From: Mycobacterium neglectum
GTDB taxonomy: Bacteria > Actinomycetota > Actinomycetes > Mycobacteriales > Mycobacteriaceae
Direction: 5' to 3'
Assembly (NCBI RefSeq): GCF_002591975.1
Contig: NZ_NVQE01000001.1
Span: 248,001 to 312,000, forward strand
Length of the DNA stretch: 64,000 bases
Made by a program: the position numbers and the translations under genes. The stretch's first letter is position 1. Each line of letters starts with the position of its first letter. Positions 38,938 through 48,281 of the stretch are shown one piece after another. The notes under the pieces are model-generated. The model was not told the origin of the DNA and did not search any database. It saw only the letters and a program-made list of their open reading frames with translations.

Positions 38938-39488
38938 CACAGGTCCGACCGGAGGGTGGCGGACAGCAATTTCTCGGCATCCTGACACGGGTCGCCGCCA
39001 CTGGACTTGCCGCGGAACTGCACCCACCAACTCAGCACTCCCGTGCCGGCCGCGGCCGTCGCAGCGCATCCCGCGCCAGTGGTGTCACGCCGGGCCAGAA
39101 ATGCGTCGTGTCGTTCGACGTCGGTATCGGTGATCGTCGCCCCGCGTTCGGTGGCCAACTCCCGCTCGCGCTCCAGGCTGCCGGACTCGAACCACGAGAA
39201 CGTCACGTCGATGATCTGAGGCACTCCTGGGCCGACATCTCCCCGCGTCAGCACGTACTGACAGACGGCGCCGCTGTAGGGGCGGACCACGTGATCGGCG
39301 GCCAGCGTTTCCTCGACGGAGCTGTCGAGCAGAAGTCCGCAGCGGTCATCGACATAGCCGTAGCTGCGGGTGGGATCGGGTACGCCGAGATGCGCCCGTC
39401 GCGCGGTACCGCTGACGGTCGAGGAACATCCAACGATCACCGCCGCCGTGACCGCCGCGGCAGCAACCTGATTGACACGCCAACGCAT
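38937..39488 (-). CDS. DUF3558 lipoprotein A
   Basis: The 183-residue protein has MRWRVNQVAAAAVTAAVIVGCSS, a lipobox at IVGC, then DDRCGLLLDSSVEETLAA, CQYVLTRGDVG, TFSWFESGSLERERELA and WWVQFRGKSS. It resembles lipoprotein B in layout, so the pair may have arisen by duplication. A GTG at 39500 in frame is an alternative start. Confidence 0.78.
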   Translation of the reverse strand: MRWRVNQVAAAAVTAAVIVGCSSTVSGTARRAHLGVPDPTRSYGYVDDRCGLLLDSSVEETLAADHVVRPYSGAVCQYVLTRGDVGPGVPQIIDVTFSWFESGSLERERELATERGATITDTDVERHDAFLARRDTTGAGCAATAAAGTGVLSWWVQFRGKSSGGDPCQDAEKLLSATLRSDL

Positions 39489-39576
39489 CGCACATGACAC
39501 GCTACCCAGCCCCCTGGCGAATAGCGACTTGAACGAACCGAGCCTTCACCTGGGCGCGAGGCCGTACTCTCTCCCC

Positions 39577-40020
39577 ATGATCTGGAGTCTTGTGGCCCGG
39601 GCTGCGTCGGCATGTGCGATTGCGCTGCCCGTTGCGATGACTGTCGGGGTTCCTGGTGCAGCTGCGCAACCGCCCGGAGTCTGCAACCCGTACCTACGTC
39701 AATGCGCCGGCAACGTCGTCGTCGGTGACGACGTCCAGGGCGATACCCACTTCACCGGGAACGGCATCAAGCAGACGATCGACTGCAACAACCGCACATT
39801 GCTGGTGAACGGCGGGTTCAACGAGATCACCGCGCTGGGAACCTGCTGGGCGGTAACCGTCCAGGGCAACGGGAACATCGTCGTCGCCGACAACATAATC
39901 AACGACGTGACCGTGTACGGCTGGGATCAAACCGTGCTCTACAAGAACGGTGCGCCGAAGATCTGGGATCGCGGCCGCGAACTGGGCATGACGAACAACG
40001 TCAACCGGGTGGCCGGATGA
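39577..40020 (+). CDS. Secreted DUF3060 protein (Rv0679c/0680c-type)
   Basis: The 147-residue protein has a signal peptide (MIWSLVARAASACAIALPVA...GAAAQPPG) and a beta-rich mature part with repeated N/G/V strands (GNVVVGDDVQGDTHFTGNG, LVNGGFNEITALGTCW, VQGNGNIVVADNIINDV), typical of DUF3060. It overlaps the next DUF3060 gene by ATGA. Divergent from the DUF3558 pair. Function unknown. Confidence 0.78.
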   Translation: MIWSLVARAASACAIALPVAMTVGVPGAAAQPPGVCNPYLRQCAGNVVVGDDVQGDTHFTGNGIKQTIDCNNRTLLVNGGFNEITALGTCWAVTVQGNGNIVVADNIINDVTVYGWDQTVLYKNGAPKIWDRGRELGMTNNVNRVAG

Positions 40021-40424
40021 GGCGCGCATCCGCCGTGGCCGTCGCCGTCATTGCGGCCGCCATGGTGCTCGCCGGCTGCGGCTCGGAGAGTTCGGACACC
40101 AAGACTCCGACCGCGACGGCTGGCACATCCGGTGCGCAGGTCGAGGTCGGTAACACGATCAACTACGGGTCGTTCGGCACCACCGCCGACATCGATTGCG
40201 CGGATGGCAAATCGCTCAACATCGGCGGGTCCAACAACACCTTGACCGTCAAGGGCACCTGCGCCAACGTGAACATCGGCGGGGCCGACAACAAGGTGGA
40301 CTTCGAGCGCATCGACAAAGAGATCAGCGTCGTCGGCCTGAACAACACCGTGACCTACAAAGACGGCGATCCGAAGGTCAATGACACCGGTTCGAACAAC
40401 AAGATCGGCAAGGCCAGCTCTTAG
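40017..40424 (+). CDS. DUF3060 lipoprotein
   Basis: The 135-residue protein begins MRRASAVAVAVIAAAMVLAG followed by CGSESSD, a lipobox at LAGC. The mature part is a set of parallel-beta-like repeats: EVGNTINYGSFGTTADIDC, LNIGGSNNTLTVKGTC, VNIGGADNKVDFERI, VVGLNNTVTYKDG. It is coupled to the preceding gene. Its 3' end overlaps echA5 by 4 bp. Confidence 0.82.
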   Translation: MRRASAVAVAVIAAAMVLAGCGSESSDTKTPTATAGTSGAQVEVGNTINYGSFGTTADIDCADGKSLNIGGSNNTLTVKGTCANVNIGGADNKVDFERIDKEISVVGLNNTVTYKDGDPKVNDTGSNNKIGKASS

Positions 40425-41194
40425 GTGCTCGCACCGTGCCTGCCCGCGCCCGCCGCGAATCGTGCAGCGCCTTCCAGTGATTCGGCGGCCACGCGTGACA
40501 TGCTGCCGAACTCGAAGTCCATCGCGTCGGCTTCCGACGACCCCCACTGATGCAGCATCGACAGGCGATCGGCGCGCATGCACTGCTGGGGAAGCGCCGC
40601 GAGTTCGGCCGCAAGTTCCTCGGCCCGCCGGCGTGCTTCGCCTTTCGGCACGACCCTGTTCGCGAGCCCGATCTCGTATGCCTCGTTGGCCCCGACCGCG
40701 CGTCCGGTGAGGATGAGGTCCATCGCTCGGCTGTGCCCGATCAGCCTGGGCAGTCGCACGGTGCCGCCGTCGATCAGCGGCACGCCCCAGCGGCGGCAGA
40801 ACACGCCCATGATGGCGTCCTCCTCGACCACTCGCATGTCGCACCACAGCGCCAATTCCAGTCCACCCGCGACGGCGTAGCCGCTGACCGCGCCGATCAC
40901 CGGCTTTGACAGCACCATTCGACTCGGCCCCATCGGCCCGGGGCCGCTGCGGTGGACGGGATTGGCGTCTTCAGTTCCGAAGGCCTTGAGATCGGCTCCC
41001 GCGCAGAATGTTCCGTTGTCACCCCAGAGCACAGCGACGGCGGCCGAGTCGTCCTTGTCGAACTCATCGAACGCGGCGTACAACCCGGCCGCGGCGGGTC
41101 CGTTGACCGCATTACGCGCCTCGGGCCGATTCATGATCACCGTGGTCACCGGGCCGTTCTTCTCCACCCGCACGCCACCCGGTTCCCCGGTCAT
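40421..41194 (-). CDS. echA5: Enoyl-CoA hydratase (EchA5-like)
   Basis: The 257-residue crotonase has the oxyanion-hole segments GTFCAGADLKAF and SGYAVAGGLELALWCDMRV, plus GVFCRRWGVPLIDGGTVRL in place of the usual catalytic glutamate loop. It hydrates trans-2-enoyl-CoA or a related reaction. It is the last gene of fadE8-echA4-paaX-echA5; the ATG overlaps the paaX stop. Confidence 0.9.
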   Translation of the reverse strand: MTGEPGGVRVEKNGPVTTVIMNRPEARNAVNGPAAAGLYAAFDEFDKDDSAAVAVLWGDNGTFCAGADLKAFGTEDANPVHRSGPGPMGPSRMVLSKPVIGAVSGYAVAGGLELALWCDMRVVEEDAIMGVFCRRWGVPLIDGGTVRLPRLIGHSRAMDLILTGRAVGANEAYEIGLANRVVPKGEARRRAEELAAELAALPQQCMRADRLSMLHQWGSSEADAMDFEFGSMSRVAAESLEGAARFAAGAGRHGAST

Positions 41195-41919
41195 GTCGCC
41201 TCCATCAATTCGTGGTCGCGCCGCGAGATCAGCTCCGCGGCGAATTCGTTGTAGGCCGCACGCAGTTCTGCGCCCGGCCAGTTGTTGGGCAGTAATTCTC
41301 GGGGCAGCACCGGGTCGGTGAGAAGATGTCGCACCATCGCGGCGGCGATGACGAACCGCTCGGGAATGTCAGCGGCGGAGTTCATTTCGTCAAGCAACTC
41401 GCGACCGATACGCGCCCAGCCCAGCAGGTCCCACAGCCCGGCGGCGAGCTCGGCCGGATCGTCGTCACGGGTGTGCAATTCCCGGCCGCGTTGCAGCACT
41501 TCGGCAGGCAGGGCGGTGTCGAGGTTGTCGGGCCGTAACCACACTCCTTCGCGGAGTTCACCGAACCTGTTGTCCTGCAATGTGTTACGCAGCGTCGCGC
41601 GGGAGCGGGCGTCGGTGCCGACGCTGGTGATCACCAGCGTCTTCCATGCTCCGTCCCACGTGCGCAGCCGGGGATTTATCGCGTCGTCCTGGCGCCGCTG
41701 CCTGCCGAGCAGCCGGTCGGACAGCCGGTAGCCGTCCTGCGACCGCACCAGGTCACCTGCGCTAACCATCCTGGTCAACGCCACTCGCACCGTCGGCTCT
41801 TTGATGTCGAAATCAGCTGTGAGCCTGATGAGTTCGCTCGCAGTGGCCCAGGCCGGATGCGCGCCGAGGAGCACACTCAGCACGACCGAGCGGGCCGTCA
41901 TCCGCTGGGGCGATGACAT
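41191..41919 (-). CDS. PaaX-family transcriptional regulator (Rv0674-like)
   Basis: The 242-residue protein has a winged-helix N-terminal domain (ATASELIRLTADFDIKEPTVRVALTRMVSAGDLVRSQDGYRLSDR in two parts) and a PaaX C-terminal domain (GVWLRPDNLDTALP, FVIAAAMVRHLLTDPVLPRELLPNNWPG). PaaX repressors bind phenylacetyl-CoA or acyl-CoA. It lies inside the acyl-CoA operon, which it may control. The gap to echA4 is 2 bp. Confidence 0.88.
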   Translation of the reverse strand: MSSPQRMTARSVVLSVLLGAHPAWATASELIRLTADFDIKEPTVRVALTRMVSAGDLVRSQDGYRLSDRLLGRQRRQDDAINPRLRTWDGAWKTLVITSVGTDARSRATLRNTLQDNRFGELREGVWLRPDNLDTALPAEVLQRGRELHTRDDDPAELAAGLWDLLGWARIGRELLDEMNSAADIPERFVIAAAMVRHLLTDPVLPRELLPNNWPGAELRAAYNEFAAELISRRDHELMEAT

Positions 41920-41921
41920 CG

Positions 41922-42860
41922 TCAGACCCCGGATGCCTTCCGGCCGTGATCGCCGAACGGCTCATCACGTTGACGGACGGCCTCGCGGAAGCCGTGCTCG
42001 CGGGATTGCGCGACGAACGCGTGCCCTTCCGGAGTGTGCCGGGCGACACCGTCGAAGATCGTCGAGATCATCGCGCTGTTGGACACCCCTTGGTTGAGCA
42101 GCGCGGAGTTCATCGCAAGCTTCACCATGATCAGCTGGTTGATCGGGACGGCGGCTATCCGCTCGACCAGTCGCTCCGTGCGTTCGTCCAGATCCTCGGG
42201 GGCGGGCGCCTCCACAGCCAGTCCCCACTCGGCGGCCTGGGCCCCGGTGATGGAATCACCGGTCAGCAGAAGACGTTTGGCCCGCTGATCACCCAGCCGG
42301 TGGGCCCACATCCCTGCGGCGGGTACACCCCAGACGCGGGTGGGTGGATAGCCGATCTTGGCATCGGCGGCGGCGATCACCTGATCGGCGTGCAGTGCGA
42401 TGTCGGTGCCGCCAGCCACGCAGTAACCGTGGATCTTGGCGACCGTCGGCTTGTCGGCGTGCAGCAGGCTGGAGAAGCCGCGAACGAACCGGCTCATCAT
42501 CTGGTAGTCGATCATCGGATCCCACGGCTGATCGGGCAGATGGTTGACCGCCTGTGTCCTGCCGGACAGCACGGTGTCCTGGTACGGACTGCCCCCGCCC
42601 GCCGACGACGAACCCTCGGCGTAGGCGGACAGGTCGAAGCCCGCGCAAAAGCCTTCGCCGCGACCGGAAACGAGGATCACGTGCACGCTGGGATCGAGGT
42701 CCGCGCGTTCGACTAATGCGGACAACTCCAAGGGCGTGTCGGCGACGATCGCGTTGCCCTTCTCGGGCCGGTTGAACGTGATGCGCGCAACCCGGTCGGT
42801 GACCTCATAGGTCATCGTCTTCAAGTTGTCGAAATCAACGGGTCTGATCGCGTGCGTCAT
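41922..42860 (-). CDS. echA4: Enoyl-CoA hydratase (EchA4-like)
   Basis: The 312-residue crotonase has ARITFNRPEKGNAIVADTPL, GRGEGFCAGFDLSAYA and HGYCVAGGTDIALHADQVIA. It has an insert of about 30 residues (GSSSAGGGSPYQDTVLSG) after the first oxyanion loop, which some crotonases have. The start MTHAIRPVDFDNLK at 42860 overlaps the fadE8 stop (ATGA); the frame up to 43163 is in the fadE8 antisense and is not coding. Confidence 0.9.
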   Translation of the reverse strand: MTHAIRPVDFDNLKTMTYEVTDRVARITFNRPEKGNAIVADTPLELSALVERADLDPSVHVILVSGRGEGFCAGFDLSAYAEGSSSAGGGSPYQDTVLSGRTQAVNHLPDQPWDPMIDYQMMSRFVRGFSSLLHADKPTVAKIHGYCVAGGTDIALHADQVIAAADAKIGYPPTRVWGVPAAGMWAHRLGDQRAKRLLLTGDSITGAQAAEWGLAVEAPAPEDLDERTERLVERIAAVPINQLIMVKLAMNSALLNQGVSNSAMISTIFDGVARHTPEGHAFVAQSREHGFREAVRQRDEPFGDHGRKASGV

Positions 42861-44485
42861 CCCTTCACCAAAGCACGTTCCAGGATCGGTGCGAGATCCA
42901 GCCCGGTAGGCATGGTTCCGAACGCCCCGCCCCACGCACCGCCCAGTCGCGTCGCCAGAAACGCCTCGGCGACAGCGGGATGACCGTGGCGCACCAGCAG
43001 TGAGCCCTGCAGCGCCAGGCTGATGTCCTCGGCGACCTTGCGGGCGCGGTACTGGACGGACTCCAGGTCTCCCAATTCGGACCGTAGGCCGTCGACGTGG
43101 GCGTCCAGGCGCCGATCCTGACCCGCGGTGCGGGAAAGCTCGTCGAAGAGTACGTCGACGCACTCCGGCCGGGTTGCCATGGCGCGCAACGTGTCCAACG
43201 CGCTGACGTTGCCCGATCCTTCCCAGATACCCATCAGCGGCGCTTCGCGATACAGCCTGGGCATACCGGATTCCTCGACGTATCCGTTACCGCCGAGGCA
43301 TTCCATTGCTTCGGCCGCGTGCGGGGTGGCGCGCTTGCACACCCAGTACTTGCCTGCCGCCAAACCGATGCGACGCAGCATCGTCTCACGCTCGTCACCG
43401 CGCACCGCGGCGTCGGTGGCACCCGCCATGCGCATCGCGAGGATGGTCGCAGCCTCGGCTTCGACCGCGAGGTCGGCCAGCACGTTGCGCATCAACGGCT
43501 GATCGATCAAGTACTCGCCGAACGCCTTTCGATGCTGCGCGTGATGAATCGCGCGGGCCAGGCCGCTACGCATACTGGTGGCGCTGCCCAACGTGCAGTC
43601 CAGCCGGGTGAGGTTGACCATCTCGATGATGGTGGGCACCCCGCGGCCCTCCTCGCCGACGAGCCACGCGGTCGCGCCGTCGTACTCCACCTCGCTCGAG
43701 GCGTTGGCGTGGTTGCCGAGCTTGTCCTTGAGTCGCTGCAGGAACATGCGGTTGCGGCTGCCGTCGGGCAGGATCCTCGGCAGCAAGAAGCACGACAGAC
43801 CCTTGGGCGCCTGGGCGAGAACGAGAAAGATGTCGCACATCGGCGCCGAAGTGAACCACTTGTGGCCGGTCAGGCTGTAGCTGCCGTCTGAGTTGGGGAC
43901 GGCCTCGGTGGTGCCCGCGCGCACGTCGGAACCGCCCTGCTTCTCGGTCATCGACATGCCCGCGGTGATACCGACTTTCGTCGTCGGCGCCTTGAGCTCT
44001 GGGTCGTACTCACGGCTGGTCAACAGTGGCTCGTAGACCTTCGCGAGTTCGGCGTTGGCGCGCAGGGCGGGCACGACGGCGTAGGTCATCGAGATCGGGC
44101 ACACGTGGCCGGGTTCGGGCGTCCAGACCGACATTTTCGCCGCCCGCACGACGTGGGCGCCGGTCCGGTCGTCCGCCCACGGCGCGGCGTGCAGACCGTG
44201 ACCGATCGCCGTCGTCATCAGCTCGTGGTAGGCCGGGTCGTACTCGACCTCGTCGACGCGGTGACCGTAGCGGTCGTGAGTGCGCAGGATCGGCTGGTTG
44301 CGATCGGCGAGCTCACCCCAACGCTGCGCCCGCTTGGAACCCGAGATCGCGCCGAGATCGCTGACCTCGTCGACGCCCCATTCGCCGCCCTCGCGGATCA
44401 GCGCCTCGGCGAGCACCGGGGAGGTGGCCGGGTTGTAGTCCTCCAGCAGCGGAACCTGATTGGTGACGACGTGCGTATCTGCCAT
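42857..44485 (-). CDS. fadE8: Acyl-CoA dehydrogenase FadE8-like
   Basis: The 542-residue FAD enzyme oxidises acyl-CoA to enoyl-CoA. Motifs: GMSMTEKQGGSDVRAGTTEA (FAD contact), LTGHKWFTSAPMCDIFLVLA, and QCLGGNGYVEESGMPRLYR-type segment seen as ECLGGNGYVEESGMPRLYR. Length equals the M. tuberculosis FadE8 class with a long C-terminal extension. The start MADTHVVTNQVP at 44485 is preferred over 44512. Upstream DNA is AT-rich with TATTAC/GTAATA arms about 30 bp apart. Confidence 0.93.
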   Translation of the reverse strand: MADTHVVTNQVPLLEDYNPATSPVLAEALIREGGEWGVDEVSDLGAISGSKRAQRWGELADRNQPILRTHDRYGHRVDEVEYDPAYHELMTTAIGHGLHAAPWADDRTGAHVVRAAKMSVWTPEPGHVCPISMTYAVVPALRANAELAKVYEPLLTSREYDPELKAPTTKVGITAGMSMTEKQGGSDVRAGTTEAVPNSDGSYSLTGHKWFTSAPMCDIFLVLAQAPKGLSCFLLPRILPDGSRNRMFLQRLKDKLGNHANASSEVEYDGATAWLVGEEGRGVPTIIEMVNLTRLDCTLGSATSMRSGLARAIHHAQHRKAFGEYLIDQPLMRNVLADLAVEAEAATILAMRMAGATDAAVRGDERETMLRRIGLAAGKYWVCKRATPHAAEAMECLGGNGYVEESGMPRLYREAPLMGIWEGSGNVSALDTLRAMATRPECVDVLFDELSRTAGQDRRLDAHVDGLRSELGDLESVQYRARKVAEDISLALQGSLLVRHGHPAVAEAFLATRLGGAWGGAFGTMPTGLDLAPILERALVKG

Positions 44486-44539
44486 GCCGCCGATATTACA
44501 CTTTTTCGACAACTGAACAATAGTCGTAATACCGGCTCG

Positions 44540-45292
44540 TCAGTGCTGAAGGCGTGAAGCGACGACCTGGAGCACCTGTTCGGCGGAGGAGAAGAACGAA
44601 CCGATGTGCGCTTGGCCGGCGATGACGTCGACGGTCGCGTGAAGAGCCGCTGCGTCGGCACGCATATGCGGCACGATCCAGTCCTCAGAACCCACGTAGT
44701 ACGTGGCGCCGCAGCCAACCGTCACGGGGTCGATGTAGCGGGTCGGACGCAGCGATCCCTCGATTGCGGCGGCCACCGCATATGGGTCATTGCCCGCCTC
44801 GAACATCGTCTGTAAGCCGACGTCGGTGACACCGAGCACCTGCCACAGGCCCGACCAATCGCCGCGCCACAAGAAGGCCGCCAGCGGTCGAAGCAGCCGG
44901 TCGGCTTCCTCGGCGTGGGCATGCATCGCGTACGCACCGACCACGACGTGACTCACCCTCTCGGGATGGCGGCTGGCGAGGTTGCAGGCAAGCCAACCGC
45001 CGCGCGAGTACCCCCATGCGGTCACGCGGTCGATCCCCTCGGCGTCGAGAACCGCGACAAGGTCGGCCGTCACGCCGGCGGCAACGTAGGCGTCGGCGTC
45101 ATGCGGGGTGTCACTGGCCCCATGCCCGAGCGGATCGACATTGATGACACGCCAATCCCGGACGAGCGCCTCTGAGTAGCCGAAGTCGCGCCAGTGCTGT
45201 GCCGCGCACAACGTCCCTGCGATCAGCAGCAGAGGGGGTCCGTCGCCGTCCACCGTGTAGTCGATCCGGTGGCCGCGCGACTCAACAGCCAT
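44540..45292 (-). CDS. Alpha/beta hydrolase
   Basis: The 250-residue protein has the oxyanion segment LLLIAGTLCAAQHW, the nucleophile elbow AWGYSRGGWLA, the acid in YVGSEDWIVP and the histidine in AGQAHIGSF. It is a small-molecule ester, epoxide or lactone hydrolase. It lies 12 bp downstream of the PAP2 gene, so co-transcription is likely. The substrate is unknown. Confidence 0.87.
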   Translation of the reverse strand: MAVESRGHRIDYTVDGDGPPLLLIAGTLCAAQHWRDFGYSEALVRDWRVINVDPLGHGASDTPHDADAYVAAGVTADLVAVLDAEGIDRVTAWGYSRGGWLACNLASRHPERVSHVVVGAYAMHAHAEEADRLLRPLAAFLWRGDWSGLWQVLGVTDVGLQTMFEAGNDPYAVAAAIEGSLRPTRYIDPVTVGCGATYYVGSEDWIVPHMRADAAALHATVDVIAGQAHIGSFFSSAEQVLQVVASRLQH

Positions 45293-45304
45293 GCGCGGAT
45301 CAGA

Positions 45305-46480
45305 TCACGGATCGGGCACCGGGCCCGGCAGATTCTCCACAGTCGGCGTTCGGCGCGCCCGTCGCGCCTCGTGGCGGTTGAGCACAGCGATCACCACGAC
45401 GGCCAGCGCCCAGCCCAGCAGGATGTCGATGACGTAGTGCTCGGCGGTGTACACCAGCGTGAATGCCATGATCAGCGGATAGAGCACCAGCACCGGCCGC
45501 CACCCTCGGTGCACCCGGTTCCACAGGAACATCGCCACCGCGGCGGTCATACCAGCGTGCAGGGACGGAATGGCCGCAACCAGATTGACGCTGGCCTGGC
45601 CCTGATCGAGCAACGCCGTTGCCGAGTGCAGGTTCAGGTTGCCCCAGCCCCGGCCGACGATTCGCTCGATCCAGTTGTTTGCGCCGTCCTGCGTGGACTG
45701 CATTGCCCCGAGCACACCACCGTCGGGCACACCGCGCGCCGACCTGAACATGCACCGCGGGTTGGCGGGGCCGCCGGCGACATCCGCCGCGGTGCAGCGG
45801 GCGGCTGCCCACGGCGGTGCGGCGGGCAGTGTCGCGTAGATCGCCAAGCCCACGACATTGAGCCCGACGAACAGTTTGACGAAGGACTTCCATTCCTCGC
45901 GATCACGCAGCCACAACACCGCCGCGACCACGTAGGGAAGGATGAAGAACGACATGTAGACGCTGCTGATGATTACCTCCCACCACGGCGGCTCGGGAAG
46001 CTTCAGCTGCTCCTGCAGCCACACGGTCGGCATCGTGCCGGAGAACAGCCAGCGGTCGGCGTCGGCGGGCCACTCCCACAGCGTCGGCCGACCGATCATG
46101 TCGGCCGCTCCCCTGCTCAGGTCGTAGGCGATGAGCACCAGGGCGAACGGCAGCCAGTCCCGGATGATGTACAGCATTCGACGGCCCTGACCGATGCTGG
46201 CGACCGCCAAACCCGTGCAGACGTAGAGCAGCACCAGTTCGCGGTTGAAGGCGAAGCCGTCGGTCGCGGTGCGGTAGATGATGACTGTCGCCCAGATGAC
46301 GACGGCGACCCATCGCAGGATCCGCAGCCATGGAGCCGGACGACCTGGACTGGGCGCCTGCTCGACCGGTTCGATCGGTTCGACCGGATCGATCGGATCG
46401 ACCGGATCGACCTGTTTGACCGGTTCGATCGGATCGAAGGCGCGCGGGGGCGCAATTGACGACTCGTCAATCGCGGACAT
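45305..46480 (-). CDS. PAP2-superfamily membrane phosphatase/transferase
   Basis: The 391-residue integral membrane protein has 6-8 helices after a repetitive N-terminal segment. The PAP2 motifs are AIPSLHAGMTAAVA and VYTAEHYVIDILLGWALAV; the first motif (KxxxxxxRP) is weak. The long loop with ARCTAADVAGGPANPRCMF may be extracellular. It resembles proteins that act on lipid-linked phosphates. Residues 18-40 are (D/E)P(I/V) triplets encoded by a tandem DNA repeat at 46362-46433. Confidence 0.85.
   Translation of the reverse strand: MSAIDESSIAPPRAFDPIEPVKQVDPVDPIDPVEPIEPVEQAPSPGRPAPWLRILRWVAVVIWATVIIYRTATDGFAFNRELVLLYVCTGLAVASIGQGRRMLYIIRDWLPFALVLIAYDLSRGAADMIGRPTLWEWPADADRWLFSGTMPTVWLQEQLKLPEPPWWEVIISSVYMSFFILPYVVAAVLWLRDREEWKSFVKLFVGLNVVGLAIYATLPAAPPWAAARCTAADVAGGPANPRCMFRSARGVPDGGVLGAMQSTQDGANNWIERIVGRGWGNLNLHSATALLDQGQASVNLVAAIPSLHAGMTAAVAMFLWNRVHRGWRPVLVLYPLIMAFTLVYTAEHYVIDILLGWALAVVVIAVLNRHEARRARRTPTVENLPGPVPDP
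46362..46433. repeat. 9 bp tandem repeat in the PAP2 gene
   Basis: Eight adjacent units of TCGAYCGGW (for example TCGACCGGT, TCGATCGGT, TCGACCGGA; two units vary) encode the DPV/EPI triplets of the PAP2 protein. Copy number can be expected to vary between strains by slippage. Confidence 0.9.
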
Positions 46481-46521
46481 TCCGAAGAGAATAGTTCACC
46501 GATACGCCACTCGACGTTCAA

Positions 46522-47826
46522 CTACCGCCTATCCGGCCGCGCGACGGCCTCGGTATCCAGTGCACCGTCCTCCCCGGGTATCACCACCTCGCCGGCGTGA
46601 CTGCGAGCAGTGCGGTCCCTAGCGGCAACACGGCGGACGTATAAGTAGGTCACCAGCGCCGCCAGAGCCGTACACGCGCCGGCGAAGATGAACGTCAGCC
46701 GTGTGCCAAAGTGCTCGGACATCCATCCCAGCAGCGGCGCGCCGATCGGGGTGGTTCCCGCCAGCGCAACCACAAGCAGACCAAGGACTCGCCCCCGCAT
46801 CTCGGGCTCGGCGGTCAACTGCAGCCATGTGCTTGTCAGAGCCTTGTAGATCATGGAACTGGCTCCGAGGACGAAGACGACACACAGCGCCGTCGTCACC
46901 GTTGGCGACAGCCCCGTAGCGATGAAGAGCACCCCCAGCACCATCGCCGCACCGATGATGCGTCCCAGTGATGCGCTGAGTACCCCGGCAAGTGCCAGTC
47001 CCCCGATGACAGAGCCCGCGCCGAGGGCGCCCAGCAGATAGCCGACCGTGCGCGCGTCGCCGTCAAACGTCTGGTATCCCAGCAACGGGATCAAAACCTG
47101 GAAGTTGAGGGCCACCACTCCGACGCACGCCAGCAGAGCCAGCGGACCGAGCAGTTTCGGATTCGCGCGGACGTAGGCCAGACCAGCTTTTAGCTGGCCC
47201 TTGCCGCGGGACTGCCGCGGGGGCGCGGTGAGTTCGGCGGAGCGCATCAGAAGAAGGGTGATGATGACGGGCACGAACGATACGGCGTTGAGGAAGAACG
47301 TAGGTGCGAGACCGACAGCGGCGATGAGCACCCCGCCGATCGAGGGCCCGACCACCCTGCCGGCGTCCTGAACGACATTGTTGAGCATGACCGCATTCGC
47401 CAGGCGCGACGCATCGACCATTTCGCTCGGGAAGGACTGGCGCGCAGGCTTGTCCATCGCATCGACGAGGCCGGCGAGCAGCACCACACCCAAGACGATG
47501 TAGATGTTGATATGGCCGGTCAGCGTGAGGACGCCCAGCAGCGTGGAGGGGATCATCGCGGCACCCGCCATCCAGATCATGATGCGCCGCTTGCTGAACC
47601 GATCGGCCAGTACTCCGCCCCACGGTGCGAGCAGAAGTGTCGGGACTTGCTGCAGGGCGATCGTGGCGCCCAGCCAGGCGCCGGAATGGGTCAGCTCCAG
47701 AATCAGCCAGGCCTGTGCGAGCTTTTGCATCCACGTGCCGGTGAAGGAGACCGCCTGACCGGTGGCGAACAGCCGATAGTTCCGGATCCGCAACGATGCG
47801 AACGTCGCGCCCAAATACGTGCTCAC
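46522..47826 (-). CDS. MFS transporter (12-TM, MFS_3 type)
   Basis: The 434-residue exporter has LRIRNYRLFATGQAVSFTGTW at helix 1, motif A-like GVLADRFSKRRIMIW, and LAGLVDAMDKPARQSFPSEMV in the middle. Members are usually proton-driven efflux pumps. Its ATG overlaps the marR stop (ATGA), and MarR probably controls both through the operator at 48282-48300. Confidence 0.88.
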   Translation of the reverse strand: MSTYLGATFASLRIRNYRLFATGQAVSFTGTWMQKLAQAWLILELTHSGAWLGATIALQQVPTLLLAPWGGVLADRFSKRRIMIWMAGAAMIPSTLLGVLTLTGHINIYIVLGVVLLAGLVDAMDKPARQSFPSEMVDASRLANAVMLNNVVQDAGRVVGPSIGGVLIAAVGLAPTFFLNAVSFVPVIITLLLMRSAELTAPPRQSRGKGQLKAGLAYVRANPKLLGPLALLACVGVVALNFQVLIPLLGYQTFDGDARTVGYLLGALGAGSVIGGLALAGVLSASLGRIIGAAMVLGVLFIATGLSPTVTTALCVVFVLGASSMIYKALTSTWLQLTAEPEMRGRVLGLLVVALAGTTPIGAPLLGWMSEHFGTRLTFIFAGACTALAALVTYLYVRRVAARDRTARSHAGEVVIPGEDGALDTEAVARPDRR

Positions 47827-48263
47827 GCCCTGACTTCCAACAACTTGTCGATGACGGGCACGGCCGCAAACAGCGTGTCTCGTTCAGCGTCATCGAGCGC
47901 GTCGATCTGCCGCATGAGGTAGGAATGCTGGCGCGACGCGGCTATCTCCAGCGCGTCGACCGCATGTCCCGTCAGAGCAACGAGGAAACTGCGGCCATCC
48001 TCCGGATCGACCCACCGCCGCATGTACCCGGCCGCCTCGAGCTTCGCCACCAACCGGGTCATCGTCGACTTACCGACCTGCTCGAGGCGGGTGAGCTCGC
48101 CCACCCGCAGTGGGCCGTGGCGCTCAACGGTCGTCAACACCGACATCTGCGACGGCGTCAGATGCAGCTCAGCGCGCTTGCGGAGGCGGCGCGCGAGTCG
48201 ATGAACAGACTGACCGAGGGCGACGGCAGCGGAGTCCTGCGCCGGGGGCGACGGACGGTTCAT
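47823..48263 (-). CDS. MarR-family regulator
   Basis: The 146-residue protein has the winged helix LTPSQMSVLTTVERHGPLRV, LTRLEQVGKSTMTRLVAKLE and AAGYMRRWVDPEDGRS. It is co-transcribed with the efflux gene downstream, the normal layout for a drug- or oxidant-responsive repressor. An inverted repeat 19 bp upstream of its start is a likely operator. Confidence 0.9.
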   Translation of the reverse strand: MNRPSPPAQDSAAVALGQSVHRLARRLRKRAELHLTPSQMSVLTTVERHGPLRVGELTRLEQVGKSTMTRLVAKLEAAGYMRRWVDPEDGRSFLVALTGHAVDALEIAASRQHSYLMRQIDALDDAERDTLFAAVPVIDKLLEVRA

Positions 48264-48281
48264 CGAGGGCCCCCTTGAAAT

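Noticed and set aside
42861..43163. Longer echA4 start
   Set aside because: The extra part is inside fadE8 on the same strand in another frame; ATG at 42860 overlaps the fadE8 stop properly.
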